Shown: piece by piece, positions 33,824-42,374 of the stretch
Position numbering within the stretch: the stretch's first letter is position 1
Layout of the letters: each line of letters starts with the position of its first letter
Assembly: GCA_016789305.1 (NCBI GenBank)
Contig: JAEURJ010000002.1
Location: 124,001-188,000, forward strand
DNA: 64,000 bases
Source of the DNA: Anaerolineales bacterium
GTDB taxonomy: Bacteria; Chloroflexota; Anaerolineae; Anaerolineales; Villigracilaceae
Reading direction: 5' to 3'
Notes under the pieces: generated by a model
Database searches by the model: none
The model's input: the letters and a program-made list of their open reading frames with translations, nothing else
What the model was told of the DNA's origin: nothing
Position numbers and translations under genes: made by a program

Positions 33824-34966
33824 TTAGGCTTTTTGAGTGGTATTTTCGCCGAGCAGGCCGGTAGGACGAAAGAGCAGGATCAACACGAGAACAGTGAAAA
33901 CCCATGCGTTGGTCCAACGGGCATTGAGATATCCATCGCTGAACGAAGCGAGCAAACCGATCAGGAAACCGCCCAGCATGGCCCCTTGAATGTTACCGAT
34001 ACCGCCCAAGACTGCGGCGGTGAAGGATTGCAGACCCGCGCGAAATCCCATGAACCACCAGGCAGTATTGTTGTAAAGGCCTGCCATCAGCCCGGCCGCA
34101 CCGGCCAAACCACCGCCGATCAGGAAGGTGGCAGTGATCACCCAATCGATGTCGATGCCGAGCATTTTTGCTGCATCCCGATTTTGAGCGGTGGCGCGCA
34201 TTGCCTTGCCGAGTTTGGTACGTTGGACAAATAAATACAAGCCGATCATCAAAGAAACGGCCAAAACAATTACGAGTAGATCCTTGACGTTAAGCGTTAA
34301 ACGCCATTGTGTAAAGAGGGGGGTAGATGCAAAGAGATTAACATCTCCGCCATTAAACCCGGAAAGCTTTACCAGGATTCCGAGCATATCAGGGAACGAT
34401 TTTTGTGACGCGCCGCCGGTTGTTCCAAATAAAGGAACAAGCCAGGATTGTCCGGCCCAAATCAAGCCGATATTTTCAATGATAAAAGACATGCCGATTG
34501 CCGAGATCAATGGGGCAAGGCGTGGAGCATTGCGCAAACGTCGATATGCCAATCTTTCGATTGAAGCGTTTAATACCGCACAAACAACTACAGAGACAAC
34601 GAGAGCGAAAATAAGACCAAGAACGATTCTAACTGGATCCTGGCTTGTCAAAGTGCCGGTCAGGGAAAGTGTGGTCAATGAAGTGAAAACGCCGATCATG
34701 TACACATCACCATGTGCAAAGTTGATCAGCTCAATAATGCCGTATACCATTGTGTAACCAAGTGCGATGATTGCAATGATCGCACCGTTTGAAATCCCAA
34801 TGATCAAAAACTGAATTAATTGAGAAGGATTTGACTGGATGTTCGCGACAATTGCCGGAACATCCAAACCAGCAATGGGCCCGATCAAAAATACAACGTA
34901 CAAAACCAGAGCAGAGAAAAGCAATCTTCTCCAGTTAAATTTAAACTGTTTTTTTGTGATTTCCAT
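33824..34966 (-). CDS. livH: Branched-chain amino acid ABC transporter permease LivH
   Basis: A 380-residue permease with about nine transmembrane segments and an N-terminal extension of some 60 residues. The core FLIIGISNGAIIAIIALGYTMVYGIIELINFAHGDVYMIG is the LivH signature, followed by the cytoplasmic loop LGKAMRATAQNRDAAKMLGIDIDWVI and GGIGNIQGAMLGGFLIG. It forms the pore with LivM. A strong hairpin separates it from livK. Confidence 0.95.
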   Translation of the reverse strand: MEITKKQFKFNWRRLLFSALVLYVVFLIGPIAGLDVPAIVANIQSNPSQLIQFLIIGISNGAIIAIIALGYTMVYGIIELINFAHGDVYMIGVFTSLTTLSLTGTLTSQDPVRIVLGLIFALVVSVVVCAVLNASIERLAYRRLRNAPRLAPLISAIGMSFIIENIGLIWAGQSWLVPLFGTTGGASQKSFPDMLGILVKLSGFNGGDVNLFASTPLFTQWRLTLNVKDLLVIVLAVSLMIGLYLFVQRTKLGKAMRATAQNRDAAKMLGIDIDWVITATFLIGGGLAGAAGLMAGLYNNTAWWFMGFRAGLQSFTAAVLGGIGNIQGAMLGGFLIGLLASFSDGYLNARWTNAWVFTVLVLILLFRPTGLLGENTTQKA

Positions 34967-35000
34967 TGTTGTCCTCTTATACCCGGTGCCTTAAGAAGAT

Positions 35001-35027
35001 GGGGGCGGCACACTGGGCGCCGCCCCC
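35001..35027 (-). terminator. GC-rich hairpin between livK and livH
   Basis: GGGGGCGGC pairs with GCCGCCCCC around a 9-base loop, just past the livK stop at 35043. No long T-run follows on the minus strand, so it probably stabilises livK mRNA or partly terminates, giving more binding protein than permease. Confidence 0.6.
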
Positions 35028-35042
35028 AAACTTACAAAGGAA

Positions 35043-36293
35043 TTATTTGAAGGTACCGACGGATGTGTAGGCGCCACCTTGAACCTGATAGAAAGTCATA
35101 TCGGTCAAGCTGGTGTCACCATTTGCATCGAAGGACCAGGTGCCGAGGGCGCCGTCAAAGTTCTTGATGGCAAACACGGCGCTGTTGACTGCGGCGCGGT
35201 CGGTGGGATCGCCACCAGCAGCGCAGACGTCTTCAATGGCCTTAAGGGCAACGCTCATGGTTTCGTAACCGTACACGGAGTAGGGCTCGGTCAAGGGACC
35301 AAACTTGGCTTCGTAATCGGTTTTGAATTTCTTGCCGGATTCAGGAAGTTCCTCGAAAGGAACACCAGCGACGGAGGCATATACGCCTTCGGCTACATCA
35401 GCACCAGCGCCATCAATGAAGGCCTGGGTCTGGATGCCATCGGGACCAACATACTTAACGGTTTCGTTGTCGCCCATGATGGCAACTTTGTCTTTCAAGA
35501 GCTGGGAGGCATTGTTGTCAACGACCATACCAACATAGATGGCATCAGGAGCGGCACCATTGTTGCTGGTGGAGATCTTGGTCATCAAAGCCTTGTAATC
35601 AGCAGCCTTGGGATCAATGCCCTCGTGACCAAGAACGGTCAAACCGATTTCATTGGCGGTGGCTTCGAACACATCAGCAATACCTTTACCGTAGAGTTCC
35701 TGATCGTCAAGGATGTATACGGTGGTGGCACCGAGGGATTTCACGAAGTTGGCGGCAACCTTGCCCTGAATATCATCAGCGGCGACGACGCGGCTGTAGG
35801 AACGTACGCCAGTGGGGTAATAGGAGTCGGTCACACCGGGTTCGTCTTTGTCAGCCTTGGTCAAGCCAGGGTTGGTGTTGGCGGGGGAGATCATGGTCAA
35901 AGGACCAGCGGCGTTCAAAATCGGAATGGACAGCTTGGCTGCGCCTGAGTTGAAGGTACCCAGGTAGGCAACGATGGACTTGTCTGCAGCAGCCTTGTTG
36001 GCGTTTTCGGTTTCAACTGCGGGATCCCACTTGCCGAGAGCAGCAGAGGCATCGTCCCATGATTCATACACAACATTGTACTTGCCACCGCAAGCGGTAC
36101 CGCCGGCCTGTTCAAGGCGCAGGGTCATGGCGTTGACGATGGTTTGTGTCTGGGTCAGGGAAGAACCGGTCAGGGGAAGGCTGGATACGATCTTAAGGGT
36201 GGCAGTACCACCACCACCAGCGCCACCGCAGGCGGCGAGCGCCAGGCTGGCGATTACGAGCACTGAAAGCAAAGCGAAGAAACGCTTGTTCAT
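35043..36293 (-). CDS. livK: Branched-chain amino acid ABC transporter substrate-binding lipoprotein
   Basis: A 416-residue type I periplasmic-binding-fold protein. The start is ATG 36293 with Shine-Dalgarno GGAGGAG; residues 1-22 are a lipoprotein signal (LALAACGG) followed by a Gly-rich linker. The mature domain has the LivK pattern: IVSSLPLTGSSLTQTQTIVNAMTLRLEQAGG, YLGTFNSGAAKLSIPILNAAGPLTMISPANT, VVAADDIQGKVAANFVKSLGATTVYILDDQELYG and VGPDGIQTQAFIDGAG. It binds leucine, isoleucine or valine, or a related amino acid or amide; specificity is not determinable. Confidence 0.93.
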   Translation of the reverse strand: MNKRFFALLSVLVIASLALAACGGAGGGGTATLKIVSSLPLTGSSLTQTQTIVNAMTLRLEQAGGTACGGKYNVVYESWDDASAALGKWDPAVETENANKAAADKSIVAYLGTFNSGAAKLSIPILNAAGPLTMISPANTNPGLTKADKDEPGVTDSYYPTGVRSYSRVVAADDIQGKVAANFVKSLGATTVYILDDQELYGKGIADVFEATANEIGLTVLGHEGIDPKAADYKALMTKISTSNNGAAPDAIYVGMVVDNNASQLLKDKVAIMGDNETVKYVGPDGIQTQAFIDGAGADVAEGVYASVAGVPFEELPESGKKFKTDYEAKFGPLTEPYSVYGYETMSVALKAIEDVCAAGGDPTDRAAVNSAVFAIKNFDGALGTWSFDANGDTSLTDMTFYQVQGGAYTSVGTFK

Positions 36294-36315
36294 TTTTCTT
36301 ACTCCTCCAAAAAAG

Positions 36316-36384
36316 TTAGGTGAATTCAAAATTCCCGCAGGCGCGGGGGCAACAAATAGCGGACAATGCTTGCTTTGTCGGCAT
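36316..36384 (-). CDS. Possible 22-residue leader ORF ahead of livK
   Basis: The ATG follows AGGAGG with a spacer of only 2 bases, and the frame MPTKQALSAICCPRACGNFEFT ends 22 bases before the livK start. The spacing is too short for a good ribosome site, and the peptide has no run of Leu, Ile or Val codons, so I rate it weakly. Its last third overlaps a CCCGC/GCGGG dyad. Confidence 0.15.
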   Translation of the reverse strand: MPTKQALSAICCPRACGNFEFT

Positions 36385-36415
36385 CACCTCCTCATTATGA
36401 GATAGTCTTCTTAAG

Positions 36416-36421
36416 ATTATA
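36416..36421 (-). promoter_or_regulatory. Candidate -10 box of the liv operon
   Basis: TATAAT on the minus strand, 123 bases upstream of the livK start. No convincing -35 is visible, so the call rests on the -10 alone. The remaining intergenic stretch up to 36568 is AT-rich with no other clear feature. Confidence 0.35.
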
Positions 36422-36568
36422 AAATAAAGCCTGAAAATACCCTTGGGTTAATTTTCACGGCTAAATTTACTGCGATAGCGGCGACCTATCAGTTTTATTA
36501 ATTTTATAATAATAAGGTGTTTTGGGCGACAGGTCAAGGAATTACACAGGGATTTTTGAAAATTTGTT

Positions 36569-37060
36569 CTATTTTTTGTCTTGTGGTTTATAAAGCAATT
36601 GCTCGCGAATTCTCAAATCGGTATTTCTGATCTTCATGGCAAGGTCTGCGGCCAGATTGTACATGAGGCGGTAGCCAAGCTGCGGATAGGTCTCGCATAG
36701 CATGATCAACTTATCGCGCTGGATCACCAACAAACGTGTATCCTTTTGGGCCGAACGGGCGGAGGCGGAACGTAATCCTTCATCTACAAGCGCCACTTCC
36801 CCAAAGGACTGGCCCCTGCGCAGGCGCGCCACGACAGTTTCCTTTTTTTCAAGATCACCAGTGCCAGTGCGATTAATCAAAATATCGACCTCGCCCTGTG
36901 CGATCACATACAATTCCTTGCTTCCACTGTTTTCCTGAAAAATAACATCTCCGGCATTAAAGGTAACTTCCTGGCAAAGATTTGCGACCAACTCCAGCTG
37001 AGTTGGGGTGAGTTGATAAAGGATGTCGCTTTGCTTTAGAAAATTAACCAATGAATTCAT
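36569..37060 (-). CDS. Cyclic-nucleotide-binding domain protein (Crp/Fnr fold, no HTH)
   Basis: A 163-residue protein made of a single cNMP-binding beta-barrel. It shows QLTPTQLELVANLCQEVTFNAGDVIFQENSGSKELYVIAQGEVDIL, then LRRGQSFGEVALVDEGLRSASARS; the FGE-A-L and R-x-A residues form the phosphate-binding cassette. The helix-turn-helix of Crp/Fnr is absent and the C-terminus is a helix (NLAADLAMKIRNTDLRIREQL). It is likely a sensor that acts by protein contact. No kinase or channel partner is adjacent. A cAMP source is unknown unless the CYTH fusion at 25303 makes it, which is speculation. Confidence 0.8.
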   Translation of the reverse strand: MNSLVNFLKQSDILYQLTPTQLELVANLCQEVTFNAGDVIFQENSGSKELYVIAQGEVDILINRTGTGDLEKKETVVARLRRGQSFGEVALVDEGLRSASARSAQKDTRLLVIQRDKLIMLCETYPQLGYRLMYNLAADLAMKIRNTDLRIREQLLYKPQDKK

Positions 37061-37157
37061 TAATATCCATTTCCTTTAAGAAAGTTTAACATATTCGCGG
37101 ATGAAGTGCAACGCTTCATTTTTTACGGGACAGCCGCCCCCGTCCAATCAACAGATG

Positions 37158-38564
37158 CTACGGGTAGGTATTGATCAGCCAGTCCAGCGGATCGACCTGA
37201 ATATTATTGACCCACACTTCCCAATGCAAGTGCGGACCCGTGACCCGCCCCGTTCCGCCCACCAACCCGATGATTTCATTTTGCTGCACTGTTTGCCCCA
37301 CCTGAACTTTGATTTCAGATTGATGCCAATAGCCGGTATACACACCCCAACCATGGTCGATGATGGTCGCATTCCCGCGAACCGTCAATGGGCCGGCGAA
37401 CACCACGACTCCATTTGCAGGGGCTGTGATCGGCAGGCCAACGCCGCCGCCAAAATCCAAACCTGTATGAAAGCCATTAACAGTGAGCTCTGTCCCCTGC
37501 CCAATATAAGTGCGGCGATTTCCATATCTTGATGTGAAGTACGTGGAATCTGCATATGCAATTGCTGGGGAAATAAAATCCCCCGTCCAGTATTTGGTTG
37601 GTGTGGCGGGAAGGGTAAGGTCGATCAGTTGTTGTAACTCTGGTTCAGTCGACGCAGGATCGATCGTGACCGGGTCCACATAAAGAAGCGGGTCTTCCGG
37701 ATAATTCCCGGAAACAATAAGCACAGATTGCTCATATGATTGTTTGCTTCCGTTTGAAAGCGTAGCTTCCAATCTAAGTGGATATACACCCGGGGCGATC
37801 AAGCCGTGTACACCTTGCAAGGCAACTTGAGTCCCGTCTTCGGTGGGGAAGAAGTGCAATTGATGATCCACCAGGACGCCGCCAAGCGTGACCCCGGGAA
37901 TGGTTTTTACTTTGATCACACCGGTCCCGCCTTGTTTGATCGGCAAATCGCGGATCTCTGCACTTAAAAAAGCAGGAGGAAGGTCGTTATTCCCTGCATT
38001 GGCTTCACCGCCGGGCGCGAACAAGGTATCACCCGGGATCACATCCCATGAACCTTGTAGTTCGTTGTAATGCATAAGTGTCCACGGGTCGGTGCCTTTT
38101 TTGATCGCGGCCTCCAGCATGGATTCGCCGGGCGCAGCGGAGACACGAGTGTTTAGCCCCTCTCCATTTGATTGGATGGGTACGATCATGCTGGCTCCGA
38201 CATAAAATTCGCTGGGGCTGACTACATGGTTTAATTTCTTGAAAAGGGATTGTGGAACCTGTGTGCGGCGGACCAGGCTGCGATAGGAATTTCCAAAGTT
38301 AACCACTTCGGTGTCCAATATGCCGCTGATGCTTTCCAATCCGGGAATGACAATTTGCTGCCCGACTGTGAGTTGATTTGCATTGACGATTCCATTGGCA
38401 GACATCAATTCGTTGATGTCCACGCTGAAACGGCTGGCGATGGAGGAAAGACTATCACCCGGCTGCACGACGTAAATCGGCCCGCTGACTTCCTGTGCTC
38501 GCACCGGTTGAGATGCAAAAAGGAAAATTGAAATTAATAAAAACAGGAACGCACGTTTAAACAT
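37158..38564 (-). CDS. Secreted LysM / M23 metallopeptidase
   Basis: A 468-residue exported murein hydrolase. The start is ATG 38564, inside the 3' end of the DUF192 gene, with GGAG before it; residues 1-22 are a signal peptide. A LysM domain follows (YVVQPGDSLSSIASRFSVDINELMSANGI, then QLTVGQQIVIPG), a second partial LysM (PGESMLEAAIKKGTDPWTLM), a beta-sandwich region, and the C-terminal M23 domain with HTGLDFGGGVG (zinc His and Asp) and GPHLHWEVWV (HxH). All zinc ligands are present, so it may be active rather than a degenerate activator. Confidence 0.88.
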   Translation of the reverse strand: MFKRAFLFLLISIFLFASQPVRAQEVSGPIYVVQPGDSLSSIASRFSVDINELMSANGIVNANQLTVGQQIVIPGLESISGILDTEVVNFGNSYRSLVRRTQVPQSLFKKLNHVVSPSEFYVGASMIVPIQSNGEGLNTRVSAAPGESMLEAAIKKGTDPWTLMHYNELQGSWDVIPGDTLFAPGGEANAGNNDLPPAFLSAEIRDLPIKQGGTGVIKVKTIPGVTLGGVLVDHQLHFFPTEDGTQVALQGVHGLIAPGVYPLRLEATLSNGSKQSYEQSVLIVSGNYPEDPLLYVDPVTIDPASTEPELQQLIDLTLPATPTKYWTGDFISPAIAYADSTYFTSRYGNRRTYIGQGTELTVNGFHTGLDFGGGVGLPITAPANGVVVFAGPLTVRGNATIIDHGWGVYTGYWHQSEIKVQVGQTVQQNEIIGLVGGTGRVTGPHLHWEVWVNNIQVDPLDWLINTYP

Positions 38565-38928
38565 ATTGGATCTCCACCTTGTCACCGATTTCGTAATCCC
38601 CGAAGCGATCCGGGTGAACTTCAAGTGTATATTGTGCATCCGCCTTTGGCATGTATGCGGGCCGCCATGATTTTGCGATGACCTTGTCGACCACCACAAG
38701 GTCGGAATTGATCCAAAATACCGCGAGATCAAATGGAACAAAGAACATGTGAATGGAAGTGTCGAGACGCGAATTCCGTTTTTCGACGAGGAGCAGGCCG
38801 TCGTTAAGGTCGAGGCGCGAACGGAACATTAATCCCCGCAGTTTCGAAAGAAACGAATCGCCGTATCCGACAAGCGCGGGGTGTTGCAGGGGGCTGGTCA
38901 GGTTTTGGATGTGGATGGGGCGCAGCAT
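38557..38928 (-). CDS. DUF192 family protein
   Basis: A 123-residue protein with the DUF192 landmarks: KLRGLMFRSRLD, the hydrophobic SIHMFFVPFDLAVFWIN strand, VVDKVIAKSWRP and YTLEVHPDRFGDYEIGDKVEIQYV. The family is a small beta-barrel of unknown role, often exported; here there is no signal peptide. It overlaps the LysM/M23 gene by 8 bases, so the pair is translationally coupled, suggesting a link to envelope maintenance. Confidence 0.85.
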   Translation of the reverse strand: MLRPIHIQNLTSPLQHPALVGYGDSFLSKLRGLMFRSRLDLNDGLLLVEKRNSRLDTSIHMFFVPFDLAVFWINSDLVVVDKVIAKSWRPAYMPKADAQYTLEVHPDRFGDYEIGDKVEIQYV

Positions 38929-38981
38929 GGGCGTATCATAAAAGAAGGCGGCTTGTTCGCCGCCGTGGATAAAAAATAATT

Positions 38982-39365
38982 TTAGGAGGTCTTTTTGTTC
39001 AAGGTTTTTTCAACGCTGGCGAGCAGCTCCGCCGGGCTGAACGGCTTGGTGATGTAGTCATCCACCTTGGCGATGTGCAGGCCGAGCACCTTGTCGATGT
39101 TTTGGGCTTTGGCAGTCACCACGATCACAGGAATGTTTCGTGTTTTTTCATCCGCTTTCATTTGTTGATATACTTCCCAACCGTCCATATCTGGCATCAT
39201 TAGGTCCAGTAATACGAGGTCGGGTATGGTTTCTTTTACCTGTTTGATACCTTCCACCCCACCCGGCGCACCGTGTACATCGTACCCGCGCCTTCCGAGA
39301 ATGAGACGAATGAGATCGATCATTTCTGCTTCATCTTCGATGCAGAGAATTCTTTTTTCATTCAT
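38982..39365 (-). CDS. Single-domain response regulator
   Basis: A 127-residue CheY-like receiver: acidic pocket CIEDEAEMID, phosphoacceptor Asp in PDLVLLDLMMPDMDG, the VTAKA Thr and a C-terminal DDYITKPFSPAEL Lys. No output domain is attached, so it acts by protein contact or in a relay. The only histidine kinase in the window is at 59917-61467, 20 kb away. Confidence 0.9.
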   Translation of the reverse strand: MNEKRILCIEDEAEMIDLIRLILGRRGYDVHGAPGGVEGIKQVKETIPDLVLLDLMMPDMDGWEVYQQMKADEKTRNIPVIVVTAKAQNIDKVLGLHIAKVDDYITKPFSPAELLASVEKTLNKKTS

Positions 39366-39411
39366 GTTGAATGACTCCTGTGTTCAAAAATAAGTTTACC
39401 ATAAAAGGGAT

Positions 39412-40185
39412 ATGACAAAAATCATGAAGATCATTACTTGGAATCTCAATGGAATTCGCGCGGCGCTTGGCAAAGGATCATTGGATTGGGCCTTCGCGCA
39501 GTCGCCGGACGCATTGTGTTTGCAGGAAGTGAAGGCACGGCCGGAGCAATTGAACGAAAGCCAGCAGGAAAAGTTGAAATTACCGTTTGCCTGGAATCCC
39601 GCGGAACGGGCGGGGTATAGCGGAGTCACGACTTTTTATAAAAAGGCGCCTGACGAAATTAAGATGGGAATGGGTGAGCCGCAGTTTGATGTGGAGGGCC
39701 GCATCGTTCAAACGCGTTGGGCTGATCTGCGTCTCTTCAATATTTATTTCCCTAGTGGCTCCCGTGGACATGAACGGGTTGGTTATAAATTGGAATTCTA
39801 CGCTCACCTGCTAAAGAAATTGGATGCGCTTCATAAGAAAGGGGAGAACTTGATCCTCACCGGCGATTTCAATACCGCCCATCAACCCATTGACTTGAAG
39901 AATGCAAAACAAAATAAGAACACCTCGGGGTTTTTGCCTGAGGAGCGTGAATGGCTTCAGAAATACCTTGATCATGGATTTGTGGATGCGTTCCGTTATT
40001 TATACCCGGAGAAAGTTCAATACACATGGTGGTCTCAGGTAACCAGCGCCCGCGCCCGTGGAATCGGCTGGCGGCTGGATTATTTTCTGGTTTCAAAGGC
40101 CCTGCTTCCACGCGTGAAGGACGTGATCATTCACGATCAGGTGATGGGGTCGGATCATTGCCCGGTGGAATTGATCCTCAAATAG
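39412..40185 (+). CDS. xthA: Exodeoxyribonuclease III
   Basis: A 257-residue AP endonuclease/3'-5' exonuclease of the EEP fold, acting in base-excision repair. It shows ITWNLNGIRA (Asn), DALCLQEVKA (metal Glu), LTGDFNTAHQPIDLKN (Asp and Asn), RYLYP, RIGWRLDYFLVS near the C-terminus, and a final SDHCPVELIL with the catalytic His. The start may be ATG 39412 or ATG 39424 (MKIITWN); AGGGA is too close to the first and too far from the second. Confidence 0.93.
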   Translation: MTKIMKIITWNLNGIRAALGKGSLDWAFAQSPDALCLQEVKARPEQLNESQQEKLKLPFAWNPAERAGYSGVTTFYKKAPDEIKMGMGEPQFDVEGRIVQTRWADLRLFNIYFPSGSRGHERVGYKLEFYAHLLKKLDALHKKGENLILTGDFNTAHQPIDLKNAKQNKNTSGFLPEEREWLQKYLDHGFVDAFRYLYPEKVQYTWWSQVTSARARGIGWRLDYFLVSKALLPRVKDVIIHDQVMGSDHCPVELILK

Positions 40186-40366
40186 TTGGACCATTTGGGG
40201 TATGGTTCTTGTTAATGTACGATGAGAGAATTGCGTTTTGTGGGGATTTGTCTCGGTGTGAGCCAAGGCTGATTGTTTTTGCAAGCAGGTTTCGGCTAAA
40301 AGAATGAGCGTATTAGAGAATCATATAATATTTCCCCTGTAGGTATCGTCTATGGGGTGGGCTTGG

Positions 40367-40372
40367 TATAAT
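40367..40372 (+). promoter_or_regulatory. Candidate -10 box of ftsH
   Basis: TATAAT lies 78 bases before the GTG start. The -35 region lacks a TTGACA match. The rest of the 264-base gap (40186-40449) holds no gene; a second A/T-rich CATATAATA word occurs at 40322-40330. Confidence 0.4.
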
Positions 40373-40449
40373 GCCAGTCTGCGTCCAAAGCAACATGCAG
40401 CAGCAAGGTGGCTGGTTTGGGCGCGAGCAAGTCATTTTTGGAGGATTCC

Positions 40450-42312
40450 GTGAATTCCCGTAGTCAATATCTTGTGTATTTTCTCTTGGTCGTAGCCATC
40501 GGGGCGTTGTTGGTTTATTCGTTCCGTGACGGCACGACGACAAAAGAGCCGCTTACTATTAATGAGGTGGCGCAAAAGGTCCAGAGCGGACAGGTTGCCC
40601 GCATTCTAATTGAGAGCGACGATGCCATTACTGTGATTATGAAGAATGGTGAAAAAGAAGGCGTTGAATCCCGCAAGGAGTCAAACGCCACCCTTGTGGA
40701 GCAGCTTGTCAGTTTGGGGGTCACTGCCGATAAGCTTTCCCCTGAAAACCTGGTGATCGAAGTCAGCAAGCCCTCGGCTTGGGCAGGCTTGGGTACCTTA
40801 TTGGTTTATTTTCTGCCGATCCTTTTAATGGTTGGCGTGTTGTGGTTTATCATGCGTCAGGCGCAGGGCAGTAATAATGCCGCGATGTCGTTTGGAAAGA
40901 GCCGCGCCCGTATGTTCAGCGGAGAACACCCCACTGTAACCTTTGCGGACGTGGCCGGTGCTGAGGAGTCCAAACAGGAATTGGCCGAAGTGGTCGAGTT
41001 CCTCAAGGAGCCGCAGAAGTTCATTCAACTCGGCGCACGCATTCCGAAGGGCGTTTTGCTCGTTGGCCCTCCTGGAACCGGTAAGACTTTGTTGGCCAAG
41101 GCCGTTTCCGGTGAAGCTGGTGTGCCCTTCTTCTCCATCTCTGGTTCTGAATTTGTTGAAATGTTTGTCGGTGTAGGCGCAAGCCGCGTGCGTGACCTTT
41201 TCGATCAGGCCAAGAGACATTCCCCCTGTATTATTTTCGTCGATGAAATTGACGCCGTGGGCCGCCAGCGCGGTGCAGGTCTCGGCGGTTCGCACGATGA
41301 ACGCGAACAGACCTTGAATCAAATGCTCGTTGAGATGGATGGTTTCGATACAGACACCAACGTCATCATCATTGCCGCCACCAACCGTCCCGATATTTTG
41401 GACCCGGCTCTTCTTCGCCCCGGTCGCTTCGACCGCCGTGTGACTTTGGATCGTCCGGATGTGAAAGGCCGCGAAGCCATTCTCAAAGTTCACGTCAAAG
41501 GCAAACCATTGGAACCCGAAGTGGACCTCGCCTCTGTGGCGCGTGGTACGCCCGGGTTTGTGGGCGCCGACTTGGAAAATCTTGTCAACGAAGGCGCACT
41601 TTTGGCTGCTCGTCGTAACAAGAAATCCATCGGCCAATCTGAATTGAATGAGGCCATCGAACGCGTTGTGATGGGACCTGAACGCAAATCCCGTTTGATC
41701 TCTGACGAAGAGAAGCGCATCATTGCCTACCATGAAGCTGGTCATGCAGTAGTAGCCAATGCCATCGCTGAGGCAGACCCCGTCCAAAAAGTGACCATCG
41801 TGGGTCGCGGACAAGCTGGCGGCGTGACCTGGTTCCGCCCGGATGAAGATCGCATTTTGATGTCCCGCAAGAAGATGATGGCGACACTCGCCATGGCCTT
41901 GGGTGGACGTGCCGCCGAGGAATTGGTCTTCGATGACATCACCTCCGGCGCTTCCGGCGATATCGAACAGGTGACTCGCATGGCTCGTTCGATGGTGACC
42001 CGCCTCGGCATGAGTGTTGAGTTGGGCACGATGGTCTACGGTCAAAAAGAAGAATTGATCTTCCTTGGCCGTGAGATCTCCGAACAACGCGATTACTCGG
42101 AGGCCATTGCCGAGAAGATCGACATGGAAGTCCGCAAGATTGTCGAGGAATCCTACAAGCTCGCAAAGACCCTCGTCAAGAAGCATCGCAAGCAGTTGGA
42201 ATTGGTCGCCCAGAAACTTCTCGAAGTGGAATCCATCAACCGCGATGAATTCGAAGCGATCTTCCCATCGCCAACCGGCAAGAAAAAGAGCGGCACTCCG
42301 CAGCTCGCATAA
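40450..42312 (+). CDS. ftsH: ATP-dependent zinc metalloprotease FtsH
   Basis: A 620-residue hexameric membrane protease. It starts at GTG 40450, with Shine-Dalgarno GGAGG 5 bases upstream. Two transmembrane helices (about 8-24 and 113-135) bracket the small extracytoplasmic domain. The AAA module has Walker A GPPGTGKT, pore loop [15 protein letters not shown], Walker [13 protein letters not shown] and the arginine finger region RPGRFDRR. The protease domain has HEAGH with a distal Asp in the [19 protein letters not shown] segment. It degrades damaged or short-lived membrane and cytosolic proteins. A bidirectional terminator follows. Confidence 0.96.
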   Translation: MNSRSQYLVYFLLVVAIGALLVYSFRDGTTTKEPLTINEVAQKVQSGQVARILIESDDAITVIMKNGEKEGVESRKESNATLVEQLVSLGVTADKLSPENLVIEVSKPSAWAGLGTLLVYFLPILLMVGVLWFIMRQAQGSNNAAMSFGKSRARMFSGEHPTVTFADVAGAEESKQELAEVVEFLKEPQKFIQLGARIPKGVLLVGPPGTGKTLLAKAVSGEAGVPFFSISGSEFVEMFVGVGASRVRDLFDQAKRHSPCIIFVDEIDAVGRQRGAGLGGSHDEREQTLNQMLVEMDGFDTDTNVIIIAATNRPDILDPALLRPGRFDRRVTLDRPDVKGREAILKVHVKGKPLEPEVDLASVARGTPGFVGADLENLVNEGALLAARRNKKSIGQSELNEAIERVVMGPERKSRLISDEEKRIIAYHEAGHAVVANAIAEADPVQKVTIVGRGQAGGVTWFRPDEDRILMSRKKMMATLAMALGGRAAEELVFDDITSGASGDIEQVTRMARSMVTRLGMSVELGTMVYGQKEELIFLGREISEQRDYSEAIAEKIDMEVRKIVEESYKLAKTLVKKHRKQLELVAQKLLEVESINRDEFEAIFPSPTGKKKSGTPQLA

Positions 42313-42332
42313 GCCCTGAAATTAAAGATAAA

Positions 42333-42363
42333 AAAGAACACCGCATTTGCGGTGTTCTTTTTT
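42333..42363. terminator. Bidirectional terminator between ftsH and the acyl-CoA ligase gene
   Basis: AAAGAACACCGC and its complement flank a 4-base ATTT loop, with A and T runs on both sides. It lies between convergent stops. Confidence 0.85.
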
Positions 42364-42374
42364 ACTCATTTTCG

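Noticed and set aside
35079..35948. 289-codon frame antisense to livK
   Set aside because: A shadow of livK codon use; Gly-rich with no recognisable domain.
38565..38741. N-terminal extension of the LysM/M23 protein
   Set aside because: It overlaps DUF192 in another frame and would place the signal peptide internally.
40825..42186. 453-codon open frame antisense to ftsH
   Set aside because: It mirrors the strong codon bias of FtsH on the opposite strand, has no family motif and no ribosome site.
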